16,838 nt of DNA, from positions 1-16,838 of the forward strand of contig JACRHX010000060.1 of assembly GCA_016211955.1 (NCBI GenBank), written 5' to 3'. The notes beneath the pieces were generated by a model. It ran no database searches and was not told the origin of the DNA. It was given only the letters and a program-made list of their open reading frames with translations. Positions 1-6,026 of the stretch are shown one piece after another (the stretch's first letter is position 1; every line of letters begins with the position of its first letter). Made by a program: the position numbers and the translations under genes. Source of the stretch: Parcubacteria group bacterium. GTDB lineage: Bacteria > Patescibacteriota > Minisyncoccia > UBA6257 > JACRHW01.

Positions 1-1
1 G

Positions 2-274
2 GGGTATCAGGTGTATAATTATCTTCGTCCTCCTTTTATTGTGATTATGTCTCCAGAGGATAATATGGTAAGCACAGAACGTGAAATTGAGATTCATGGA
101 AAAACAGAACGGGGTATACTTGTGAAAATAAATAATGAGGTAGTACAGGGTGATGAACATGAGTTTCGGTATCGTTATTTTCTTACGCCAGGGGTAAATA
201 TTCTTGAGATAGAGGCAGAGAGACGATTTGGAAAAAAATTGCATATACGTCGAATAGTAATGTATAATCCATAG
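2..274 (+). CDS. C-terminal end of an Ig-like (glucodextranase-B-like) domain protein, partial
   Basis: The frame is open to the left edge of the window, so this is the 3' end of a longer gene; the GTG at 11 is probably internal. The visible ~90 residues form one beta-rich domain of about 75 residues with the pattern P-x-SP-x(2)-x-x-V, I-x-G-x-T, V-x-I-N, then a hydrophobic LTPGVNILEIEA strand and a closing basic strand. That layout is typical of the small Ig-like domains that end membrane-anchored helix-turn-helix (RodZ-like) or surface proteins in CPR bacteria. The family assignment rests on pattern only. It lies 36 bp upstream of recA on the same strand, and a promoter for recA seems to lie inside its last codons. 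The N-terminal part, which would decide whether an HTH and membrane segment are present, is outside the window. Confidence 0.7.
   Translation, partial: GYQVYNYLRPPFIVIMSPEDNMVSTEREIEIHGKTERGILVKINNEVVQGDEHEFRYRYFLTPGVNILEIEAERRFGKKLHIRRIVMYNP
239..268 (+). promoter_or_regulatory. Putative sigma70-type promoter for recA
   Basis: TTGCAT (239-244), an 18-bp spacer and a perfect TATAAT (263-268) lie in the last codons of the upstream gene. Transcription would start near 275, giving recA a leader of about 35 nt. This is sequence match only. Confidence 0.45.
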
Positions 275-290
275 AACTTAGGTCTTTGGT

Positions 291-305
291 GTTTTACTAG
301 TAAAC
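291..305. promoter_or_regulatory. Palindrome in the recA leader, possible operator
   Basis: TTTACTAGTAAA (293-304) is a perfect 12-bp dyad between the putative recA promoter and the recA start codon at 311. A dyad here could bind a dimeric repressor or fold in the mRNA leader. It does not match the E. coli (CTG-N10-CAG) or Bacillus (GAAC-N4-GTTC) LexA box. No Shine-Dalgarno sequence is visible between it and the ATG. Confidence 0.35.
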
Positions 306-310
306 AATTT

Positions 311-1324
311 ATGAAAAAAGAAGATAACAAAAAACAAAAGGATCAACTAAGTACTGTGCTCGGTGAGCTTAGGGAGAGATTTGGAGAGGGAGCAATCATG
401 ATGCTTGGAGATGCTGAAAAGGTAGACGTGAAGGTTACTCCTACGGGTTCATTAAGCCTTGATCTTGCGTTGGGGGTGATGGGTATGCCCCACGGAAGAA
501 TTATTGAGGTGTTTGGTCCAGAGTCTTCAGGAAAGACGACACTTGCGCTCCATGTTGTTGCTGAGGCACAAAAGAAAGGGGGTAAGGCGGCTTTTATCGA
601 TGCAGAACACGCTCTTGACCCTGAGTACGCTCGTCGTATCGGGGTGAAGGTGAACGAGCTTCTTATTGCTCAACCTGATAATGGCGAGGAGGCATTAAAC
701 ATCTTAGAGGCTCTTGTGCGCTCAAATACGCTTGAGGTATGCGTGGTGGATTCTGTTGCGGCTCTTACTCCTAAGGCAGAGATAGAGGGTGAGATGGGGC
801 AGCAGTACATAGGGCTTCAGGCGCGTCTGATGTCGCAGGCTCTTCGTAAACTTACCGCCATCACCGCCAAATCGGGTACGATTATTATTTTTATAAATCA
901 GATCAGAGCAAATATTGGCACCATGGGATATGGTAATCCCGAGACAACTCCTGGTGGAAGAGCGTTGAAATTTTATGCGTCAGTGCGTCTTGATGTGCGT
1001 CGTATTGCGCAGATTAAAAAAGGCGAGGATATCATAGGGAATCATGTGCGTGTAAAGGTAGCAAAAAATAAAGTGGCGGCACCATTTAAGGTTGCTGAGT
1101 TTGATATATTTTTTAACAAAGGAATCTCACCCGATGTGGAACTTCTCACTCTTGCCATCAAGCATGGTTTGGTAAACAAAGCGGGGGCAACATATAGTTA
1201 CGAAGGAGAAAAGCTTGGTGTCGGGCTCGACACCGCATCCGAGTTTGTTAAGAACAACGAGAAGATTAAAAAAGAACTTATAGCTAAGGTTAAGACCGCT
1301 TGGCAAGAACAAAACAAATTTTAG
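311..1324 (+). CDS. recA: Recombinase RecA
   Basis: A 337-residue RecA, the ATP-dependent strand-exchange protein of homologous recombination and the co-protease that triggers LexA cleavage in the SOS response. The N-terminal polymerisation helix is followed by Walker A GPESSGKTT (residues 69-77), the conserved FIDAEHALDP segment, Walker B VVDSVAAL, the L1/L2 DNA-binding loop region with FINQIR and GNPETTPGG, and the ALKFYASVRLD(V)RR strand. The C-terminal domain is present but ends in KTAWQEQNKF, without the long acidic tail of the E. coli protein (353 residues). ATG 311 fits the family N-terminus, although no Shine-Dalgarno is visible. The gene ends convergently with the E1-like operon, with repeat DNA between them. 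Confidence 0.98.
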   Translation: MKKEDNKKQKDQLSTVLGELRERFGEGAIMMLGDAEKVDVKVTPTGSLSLDLALGVMGMPHGRIIEVFGPESSGKTTLALHVVAEAQKKGGKAAFIDAEHALDPEYARRIGVKVNELLIAQPDNGEEALNILEALVRSNTLEVCVVDSVAALTPKAEIEGEMGQQYIGLQARLMSQALRKLTAITAKSGTIIIFINQIRANIGTMGYGNPETTPGGRALKFYASVRLDVRRIAQIKKGEDIIGNHVRVKVAKNKVAAPFKVAEFDIFFNKGISPDVELLTLAIKHGLVNKAGATYSYEGEKLGVGLDTASEFVKNNEKIKKELIAKVKTAWQEQNKF

Positions 1325-1332
1325 ATAAAACA

Positions 1333-1442
1333 AACGCATTCGGCGCATTACTTCGTCAAACACCGTGGTGCTCAACGCGATAGTATCTGACTATCGCTTA
1401 CTCCGCTCCTCGCGTTTTCCTTGTACTGCATCCGAATGCGTT
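1333..1442. repeat. Inverted-repeat element, copy 1 of a modular dispersed repeat
   Basis: The ends are an 11-bp perfect inverted repeat, AACGCATTCGG (1333-1343) and CCGAATGCGTT (1432-1442). The centre holds a small hairpin, GCGATAGT (1377-1384) and ACTATCGC (1390-1397). Two segments recur in opposite orientation in the element at 4559-4811: 1342-1373 matches 4779-4810 at 30 of 32 bases, and 1401-1433 matches 4598-4630 at 29 of 33 bases. The core between them is unrelated in the two copies. Lying between convergent recA and thiF, it could also act as a transcription terminator. Confidence 0.75.
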
Positions 1443-1505
1443 GGTTTTATCACACTAAACCATACAGTACCTATTTCGAACCATTCCGCAGGCGCGGAGC
1501 AGGGT

Positions 1506-1543
1506 GTTGTCAACCCCGAATCACAATGAGTTGGGTTGACAAC
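1506..1543. repeat. 11-bp perfect stem-loop
   Basis: GTTGTCAACCC (1506-1516) and GGGTTGACAAC (1533-1543) form a perfect 11-bp stem with a 16-nt loop, downstream of the thiF-like stop codon. No T-run follows, so it is not a classical intrinsic terminator. The rest of 1443-1611 holds no recognisable gene. Each arm carries a TTGACA-like hexamer, but no -10 box sits at the right distance on the + strand. Confidence 0.6.
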
Positions 1544-1611
1544 GAAGCGCCGGAGGACAGAGTGAGGATGCCGCTGGGTATTCGAACGTGTGAGAAATGG
1601 ATATATTTTGT

Positions 1612-2292
1612 TTATGGATTTCTGTGGACGGGTGAGACGATGCCCTTGTGAAGATCGAAGTATTGGTCTGCGTAGGGGCTTGGCTTTTCGTGGAGCCAGA
1701 GAGTGAGGGCGTTTAGCATAAGCGCCGCTATCGTGAAGTTTACGGTAAGAAGTTGTGGAGACTCTGTTTCGATGAGTTGAGCGCAACTTGGTGTCTCCGG
1801 ATGATTGTTCTTTGGGTACTCTATTTCAGGATGAAACTTAGTAAGTGGTGGGGTCACATCTTGTCCGTTCCTTCTTTCATACACTTGAATAGCACCATCA
1901 ACTTCTTCGTTACCACCAGAGATAAGAATACAATTCTTCAGAGTGCAAACATGATGAGAAACAATCTTACGAGATGCATGGTTGTCTACGGCGAGAAGAA
2001 TAATATCCTCTTCAAGCAAATGAACGTACACATTATCTTCATTGATATAGAGATTTTTTGCTTCAATACGTAATTCTGGAAAAAGAGGCGCAAGGGATTC
2101 TTTTGTTGCATCTCCCTTTTTAGTATTTGGTTGAGAGCGTTGTCGTTCACTGTTTGTTCGATCATAGGTATCACCATCGATGAGAACAATACGTTTGGGA
2201 GTACGTGATGTGTTTGTGTAATGTAATGTTCTACACACTGGTTCTGCGAGGTGAGAACCAATACCTCCAAGTCCAATGAGTACTAGCCGCAT
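1612..2292 (-). CDS. ThiF/E1-like adenylyltransferase (PRTRC ThiF-type)
   Basis: A 226-residue Rossmann-fold E1-like enzyme. It should adenylate the C-terminal Gly of a ubiquitin-like protein or another carboxylate substrate. Visible features: nucleotide-binding GLGGIGS (7-13), LIDGD with D39 and D41, an N-S-E-R-Q segment (N47, R50, Q51) matching the E1 family N-x-x-R-Q, and AVDNHASR (D103, N104). C170 in PSCAQL lies where PRTRC ThiF proteins carry PSC-S/A, making it a candidate thioester or structural cysteine. There are no CxxC zinc pairs, unlike MoeB/ThiF. The start MRLVLIG was chosen over an ATG 30 bp upstream because it begins directly at the Rossmann beta-1 strand and has GGAAGGAAACG just before it. 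It overlaps the JAB gene stop by 10 bp, indicating coupled translation. It is the last gene of the E2-JAB-E1 operon. Confidence 0.88.
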   Translation of the reverse strand: MRLVLIGLGGIGSHLAEPVCRTLHYTNTSRTPKRIVLIDGDTYDRTNSERQRSQPNTKKGDATKESLAPLFPELRIEAKNLYINEDNVYVHLLEEDIILLAVDNHASRKIVSHHVCTLKNCILISGGNEEVDGAIQVYERRNGQDVTPPLTKFHPEIEYPKNNHPETPSCAQLIETESPQLLTVNFTIAALMLNALTLWLHEKPSPYADQYFDLHKGIVSPVHRNP

Positions 2293-3008
2293 CGTTTCCT
2301 TCCCCTTCTTTTTTTGTGACAATGAAGTGGTGAGCGTAGAGATGTTGCGTGTATATTCTCATACCATGCGGCAGGGATAGAGTAGTCCTTAGGAAAAATA
2401 TTCTTTTCTGTATCGAGGAGGGCATACTCTGGTTTTTCCTGTGAGAGGGGAGTAATCCCCTCAAGAAGCTCTATGGGATCATAGGAAAATCGAGTACCAT
2501 TCACCACGGCGTGTATGCTTACGCTAAAGACGTTGTCGGAGTCTCTAAATGAACCAAAGGTACCGTGAATGCCATCCATTGATTTTTCATCGTGACAATC
2601 AATTGCCGAGTGGAATGCGGGACGTCTTGCGTGGGAGTGAAACGTTCCCACGAGAGAGATGGGGTATTCGAGTCGAGGAATGTCGTATTGTGAGATGTTG
2701 TCTGGAGAGACGAGTTGTCGTGGTACGAGAAGTGTATAGATTTTTTCATCTTTGTTCCAAAGAAGAAGAATGATTGCCTCTGTGCCATATTCAGATGAGA
2801 TGGTGGCAAAAAAGCGTGCCATTTCTTTTACAAGCGGTTTTGGTATTTTAGGGAGCAGGAAGGTGAATCGTGGTGACTCTGGTTGCAGCATACTAATACC
2901 ATCCAAGGGAACAACCGTCCGCCAAAAAGAACTTTCTTTATACATAAAAATTCCATTTTGAGCGACGGCATATATAGAAGGGAGTTTCTGGTGGTTGCGT
3001 ACTGCCAT
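2283..3008 (-). CDS. JAB/JAMM metallopeptidase (PRTRC protein A-like)
   Basis: A 241-residue protein with a complete JAMM zinc-protease signature: E77, then H124-S-H126-x7-S134-x2-D137. These are the metal ligands and catalytic residues of Rpn11/AMSH-type deubiquitinases and their bacterial relatives. The ~60-residue N-terminal part, the IPKPLVKEMARFF helix before the JAB fold, and the HSH-(x)-AFHSAIDCHDE-(x)-GIHGTFG run resemble PRTRC system protein A. A ~55-residue C-terminal extension ends in a basic His/Lys/Arg-rich tail. In a conjugation system it would remove the modifier from targets or mature its C-terminus. The gene lies 18 bp after the E2-like gene, and its 3' end overlaps thiF. The ATG at 3008 has only a weak AAGG directly upstream, so the exact start is less certain than the identity. 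Confidence 0.88.
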   Translation of the reverse strand: MAVRNHQKLPSIYAVAQNGIFMYKESSFWRTVVPLDGISMLQPESPRFTFLLPKIPKPLVKEMARFFATISSEYGTEAIILLLWNKDEKIYTLLVPRQLVSPDNISQYDIPRLEYPISLVGTFHSHARRPAFHSAIDCHDEKSMDGIHGTFGSFRDSDNVFSVSIHAVVNGTRFSYDPIELLEGITPLSQEKPEYALLDTEKNIFPKDYSIPAAWYENIHATSLRSPLHCHKKRRGRKRCG

Positions 3009-3026
3009 CCTTAATCCATATAGGAA

Positions 3027-4331
3027 TCATGGAGGTTTTTCCTCCGCATCGGGTTGCATAGTTTGTGTTATTGAGGTGGACAGTATATCTGATATTGAGG
3101 CGTGTACGACGTTGAGCGTTCTGAGGAGATCTCGTTCTAACTCTTTAAAGAGAGCGATAAGGCGTTCGTGTGCAATGCGTGCCGTATCAATGTTTGGTGA
3201 TAAGGTAGTACAAAGTGTGTGAAGACGGATCGCGAGTTCTTTACCGAAATCTACCGCATACCGTTTTTGTATATTGTTCCATGAATCTTGGTGTTTTTGT
3301 TGGGCAGTAGCAATTTTTGTTGCGATTTTGAATCTAACAAGACATTTCCCAATAAGGGTGCGTAGGGTAAGGGCTTTTTTCCAGGGAAGTTTGAGTACGA
3401 AGAGGGGGTTTTGAATTGACATTTTTTCCCACGTTTCAAGATCTTTTAGTTCCGGAATTCTTTTTTTCGCATCTTCATAGAATTCAATGAAAGAGTCTCT
3501 TGTTTCAAAAAAGGAACTTCCCCAAAAGTAGGTAAACAATGTTTCTGACCAGTTATCATTTTTTAGCGAGACGAAGGGGTTATTTCCAAGACAGCATGTA
3601 AGGTGTTGGCTTTGGATGTTGGGGAGATTGGGGAGATAGAGCATATCATCAAGATTTGTAAGAGAAGCATCGCGGTAAAATACGTAAAGGTTCTCTAGAT
3701 ATCCATCTCGGAATATTACTATAAAATATATCCATGGAAGCGCAAGTCGCCGTGTTTCTTCCATGATATGAAGTGTTCTTTGTTGTGGAGCATTTTCTAT
3801 GCAGAATATTTGGTAGTCAGATTGTTCTGATTTTAGTTGCCAGTGAAATCTTGTTCCACAGGGAAGAAGTTGCGGAGATTGTTTCACAATTTCTTGCGCA
3901 AGTGCTATCTTTTTCGTAACCAATTTTTCCATCTCTTGTAACACGTCTTTCACGATTTCTTCGAAGCATTGGGCACCATTCACATCGAGTACTTCAAGAA
4001 GTTTTTTCATGCACGAACGTTTTGCCTCCTTCGTACACTCCTCAAGGTATGAATACGCACGAGGTGTTATTTTGCTAAGGGTGGGAAGCGCGTATTGTTC
4101 TCTCCAGAGATGCATCATTTCGGTTACGGCGGTTTCTACCTGACTATCTATGAAGGGTTTTGTTGTTGAATGTTTCGTAAGAGTGATAGTGGTTTTTGGA
4201 AACAATTTAAATATTTTTTCGCGGTCTTTTGTAACACACCAAACGTTTCCGTCTGTATCGAAGAGGGGAGCATTTTGCAGTGAGACGGGGAATTGCACGG
4301 AAAGATCTGTGGCGGGTTCCTTTTTGAACAT
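3027..4331 (-). CDS. E2-like protein (Prok-E2_D / PRTRC protein B-like)
   Basis: A 434-residue protein. The central part (about residues 155-290) carries hallmarks I associate with the E2-like Prok-E2_D / PRTRC-B family: the LALPWIYF strand, a hydrophobic IFRDGYLENLYVFYRD hairpin, YLPNLPNI, a CCLGN motif (about 246-250 from this start) and a downstream ETLFTYFWGSSFFE helix. The cysteines of CCLGN are the obvious candidates for a modifier-accepting residue, but I cannot prove a catalytic role. Long, mostly helical N- and C-terminal extensions surround the core. ATG 4331 was chosen because AAAGGAG sits about 9 nt upstream; an in-frame ATG at 4358 lacks such a site. First gene of the E2-JAB-E1 operon. 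The family call is from remembered pattern and neighbour context, not from a search. Confidence 0.72.
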   Translation of the reverse strand: MFKKEPATDLSVQFPVSLQNAPLFDTDGNVWCVTKDREKIFKLFPKTTITLTKHSTTKPFIDSQVETAVTEMMHLWREQYALPTLSKITPRAYSYLEECTKEAKRSCMKKLLEVLDVNGAQCFEEIVKDVLQEMEKLVTKKIALAQEIVKQSPQLLPCGTRFHWQLKSEQSDYQIFCIENAPQQRTLHIMEETRRLALPWIYFIVIFRDGYLENLYVFYRDASLTNLDDMLYLPNLPNIQSQHLTCCLGNNPFVSLKNDNWSETLFTYFWGSSFFETRDSFIEFYEDAKKRIPELKDLETWEKMSIQNPLFVLKLPWKKALTLRTLIGKCLVRFKIATKIATAQQKHQDSWNNIQKRYAVDFGKELAIRLHTLCTTLSPNIDTARIAHERLIALFKELERDLLRTLNVVHASISDILSTSITQTMQPDAEEKPP

Positions 4332-4402
4332 ATGCGATAACTCCTTTCTTGTTTTCAATGAGCTATGTTACTAGGTGTTATCGTGCCATTTTTGTACCAA
4401 AG

Positions 4403-4408
4403 TGTCAA
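4403..4408 (-). promoter_or_regulatory. Possible -35 box of the E2-JAB-E1 operon promoter
   Basis: Reading the minus strand, a perfect TTGACA (4408-4403) lies about 72 bp upstream of the chosen start at 4331. The best -10-like hexamer downstream (GATAAC) is about 20 bp away, which is too far for a good sigma70 promoter, so the call is weak. Confidence 0.25.
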
Positions 4409-4418
4409 TTTTTCAAAG

Positions 4419-4526
4419 CGCTGTTCGGTAACCTCATACGTAGTGGTGCCTGAGCTTGTCGAATGTCCACCTTTCTTAAGGAAACCCTTCGACTTCGCTC
4501 AGGGAATATCATGTTACTGAACAGCG
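4419..4526. repeat. Nested palindromic element
   Basis: Outer arms are CGCTGTTCGGTAAC (4419-4432) and GTTACTGAACAGCG (4513-4526), 13 of 14 complementary. Inner arms are CCTGAGCTTGTCGAA (4449-4463) and CCCTTCGACTTCGCTCAGGG (4485-4504), imperfectly complementary. The inner sequence is the same family as the copies inside valS (7479-7498) and tsaD (10594-10612). It lies upstream of the E2-like gene and holds no open frame worth calling. Confidence 0.75.
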
Positions 4527-4558
4527 TCATTTTTCAAACAACAAAAAACACGTCGGAA

Positions 4559-4811
4559 TGGCGCATTTTAGTTAATTAATTTTGAGTGTACATGTTTGGA
4601 TGCAGTACGAGGAAAAAGCGAGGAACGGGGAGAAGTCCGACTTCCCCAAAGTTGACGTCCGTTCGTAAGGAAGTCGGACTTCTAAAGATTGATTCGTCAC
4701 GTTCAATATAAAGAAGTTCAACTTCCGACAGACCACAAAACGTCAATATTCGGGAAGTTGAACTTCTTGTACTGCATCGAGTACCACAGTGTTTGACGAA
4801 GTAATGCGCCA
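4559..4811. repeat. Modular element with four spaced 15-bp dyads
   Basis: The element is bounded by a 9-bp inverted repeat, TGGCGCATT (4559-4567) and AATGCGCCA (4803-4811). Inside are four copies of the quasi-palindrome RGAAGTYSRACTTCY at 4631-4645, 4669-4683, 4712-4726 and 4753-4767, with spacers of 23, 28 and 26 bp. Copies 1 and 2 are perfect reverse complements of each other, as are copies 3 and 4, so two adjacent 15-bp stem-loops can form. A further inverted pair, TGCAGTAC (4601-4608) and GTACTGCA (4769-4776), flanks them. Segments 4598-4630 and 4779-4810 recur at 1333-1442. The reading frames that cross it seem accidental. With 4419-4526 this accounts for most of the gene-free stretch 4332-4823. 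Confidence 0.85.
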
Positions 4812-4823
4812 AAGATGTGCACT

Positions 4824-5054
4824 CTATTTGGTATGTAAGTGCGTGTAGGGGACCAGAGCCATATAACGTGCACGCTTAATGGCGAGCGCAAGTCTTCGTT
4901 GGTGAGATGCGCAGATACCTGTTTTTTGGGGTTTATAAATTTTTGATTGAAGCGAGAAAAATCGTTTTAATGTATTCGTATCCTTGTAATCAATATAGCC
5001 CGTATTTTGCGAGCAGAAATAACATTGTTTGTTAACCGTTGTTGGTGTATACAT
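4824..5054 (-). CDS. rpsR: 30S ribosomal protein S18
   Basis: A 76-residue S18, which binds 16S rRNA with S6 in the platform of the small subunit. Visible: the YIDYKDTNTLKRF segment, TGICASHQRRLALAIKRARYMALVPY, and a retained zinc-ribbon-like set C11-x2-C14 and C48-x2-H51. S18 proteins with these ligands are regarded as the zinc-binding form. It is the last gene of rpsF-ssb-rpsR, 8 bp after ssb. The dyad-rich element begins 13 bp beyond its stop codon. Confidence 0.97.
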   Translation of the reverse strand: MYTPTTVNKQCYFCSQNTGYIDYKDTNTLKRFFSLQSKIYKPQKTGICASHQRRLALAIKRARYMALVPYTHLHTK

Positions 5055-5062
5055 AGATTTTT

Positions 5063-5530
5063 TTAAAAAGGAAGATCATCACTTTTTATGTCATCACCCA
5101 TTTCGATAATAGGGAGTTCCTCTACTTGTGGAGGTTGATGAATGTTTTTTTCCTGTGTTTGATTTCCTGCTCCAGAATGTCCGGGTCCTGTATTCTGGTA
5201 TTGCGAGCGTGGACCGAATTGTATATTTTCTGAAACAATTTCAGTTACCTTTCTTTTATTTCCTGTTGTGTCTTGCCACGAGCGAGTGCGAAGCCGTCCT
5301 TCGACATACATGAGAGACCCCTTTTTTAAGTATTGACTTGTGGTTTCAGCCTGTTTACCCCACACTACCACAGTGTGGAATTCTGTCTCCTCCTTTTTTT
5401 GTTTATTTTGATCATACCAGACACGGTTGGTTGCAAGAGAAAGAGTAACTACCGACTGTCCGCTTGGGGTTGTGCGGAGGTCTGGGTCGTTGGTAAGTCT
5501 TCCTATAAGAATAACTTTATTGAGATTCAT
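5063..5530 (-). CDS. ssb: Single-stranded DNA-binding protein
   Basis: A 155-residue SSB. The N-terminal OB-fold (about 1-105) starts MNLNKVILIGRLTNDPDLR and contains FHTVVVWGKQAE and YVEGRLRTRSW. It is followed by a Gln/Asn/Gly-rich linker and the acidic tip DDLPF that docks partner proteins such as RecO, PriA and exonuclease I in other bacteria. It protects ssDNA during replication and RecA-dependent repair. The start codon lies 2 bp after the rpsF stop, so translation is probably coupled. Confidence 0.97.
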   Translation of the reverse strand: MNLNKVILIGRLTNDPDLRTTPSGQSVVTLSLATNRVWYDQNKQKKEETEFHTVVVWGKQAETTSQYLKKGSLMYVEGRLRTRSWQDTTGNKRKVTEIVSENIQFGPRSQYQNTGPGHSGAGNQTQEKNIHQPPQVEELPIIEMGDDIKSDDLPF

Positions 5531-5532
5531 AG

Positions 5533-6018
5533 TTAAAGAATTTCAGCAAGTCTTTTGTCGAGCTCTTGAACATCTACATCACTTACTGGTGGAATAGGAT
5601 GCGATGATGTTTCTTTCTCTGATGTAGATTTCCCCTTGGTTGTTTTTATTTCTTCTTTATTTTTTGTATAATCTATCGATCTTCGTTGGTAATGTGTTTC
5701 TTGTGCAAGTTGTTTCTTATTTAATTTAAGAAGCAATGTCCGTATGAGATTTTTATTATAACGAAGACTTTCTTTTATTTCTCCTATTGTAGGGGTGGGG
5801 GCGTGAAAACGAATCCAAGAAAAATAAGCGGTTTTTCGTTTTATTATTCTATAGGCGAGATTATGCATAACAAGCTCCCCCTGTTCGGAGATAGTGGCGT
5901 ATTTGCCGAGAAGCTCCTCAAGGGATTTCTTAACCCCACGAGCTTCCTCTTCGGTAAGCTCTCCGTTTATGAGAAAGCCTAGTTCGTATAATGTTTTGTC
6001 TTCTAATAGTTCCGTCAT
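5533..6018 (-). CDS. rpsF: 30S ribosomal protein S6
   Basis: A 161-residue S6, longer than the usual ~95-130 residues because of a charged Lys/Glu/Ser-rich C-terminal extension (from about residue 100). The ferredoxin-like core shows YELGFLINGELTEEEARGV, LGKYATISEQGEL, LAYRIIKRKTAYFSWIRF and IGEIKESLRYNKNLIRTLL, matching the beta-alpha-beta pattern and the R-Y-x-E/N-x-L-I-R signature region. It heads rpsF-ssb-rpsR. The ATG at 6018 has no clear Shine-Dalgarno and sits only about 2 nt from the predicted transcription start. Confidence 0.95.
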   Translation of the reverse strand: MTELLEDKTLYELGFLINGELTEEEARGVKKSLEELLGKYATISEQGELVMHNLAYRIIKRKTAYFSWIRFHAPTPTIGEIKESLRYNKNLIRTLLLKLNKKQLAQETHYQRRSIDYTKNKEEIKTTKGKSTSEKETSSHPIPPVSDVDVQELDKRLAEIL

Positions 6019-6026
6019 GATGTTTT

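Noticed and set aside
2..274. The first small beta-rich protein as the missing ubiquitin-like modifier
   Set aside because: Its strand pattern is Ig-like, the frame is open past the window edge, it lies on the opposite strand beyond recA, and it ends in MYNP rather than Gly.
1470..1600. TTCGAA-containing stretches reminiscent of tRNA T-loops
   Set aside because: The 5-bp T-stem does not form on either strand, and no acceptor or anticodon arm is found at the right spacing.
1391..1786. Minus-strand open frame of 131 codons downstream of thiF
   Set aside because: It overlaps the thiF-like gene in another frame and then runs through the repeat at 1333-1442 and the 1506-1543 hairpin. Composition is repeat-like and no ribosome site is seen.
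4631..4767. Four short repeats at ~40-bp steps suggest a tiny CRISPR array
   Set aside because: The units alternate as reverse complements and pair into two hairpins, the repeats are only 15 bp and vary in pairs, and no cas gene is nearby.
4576..4812. Minus-strand open frame of 78 codons across the dyad element
   Set aside because: It spans both hairpins and the element ends, so it is explained by repeat structure. It was examined as a possible ubiquitin-like gene, but has no beta-grasp pattern or C-terminal Gly.
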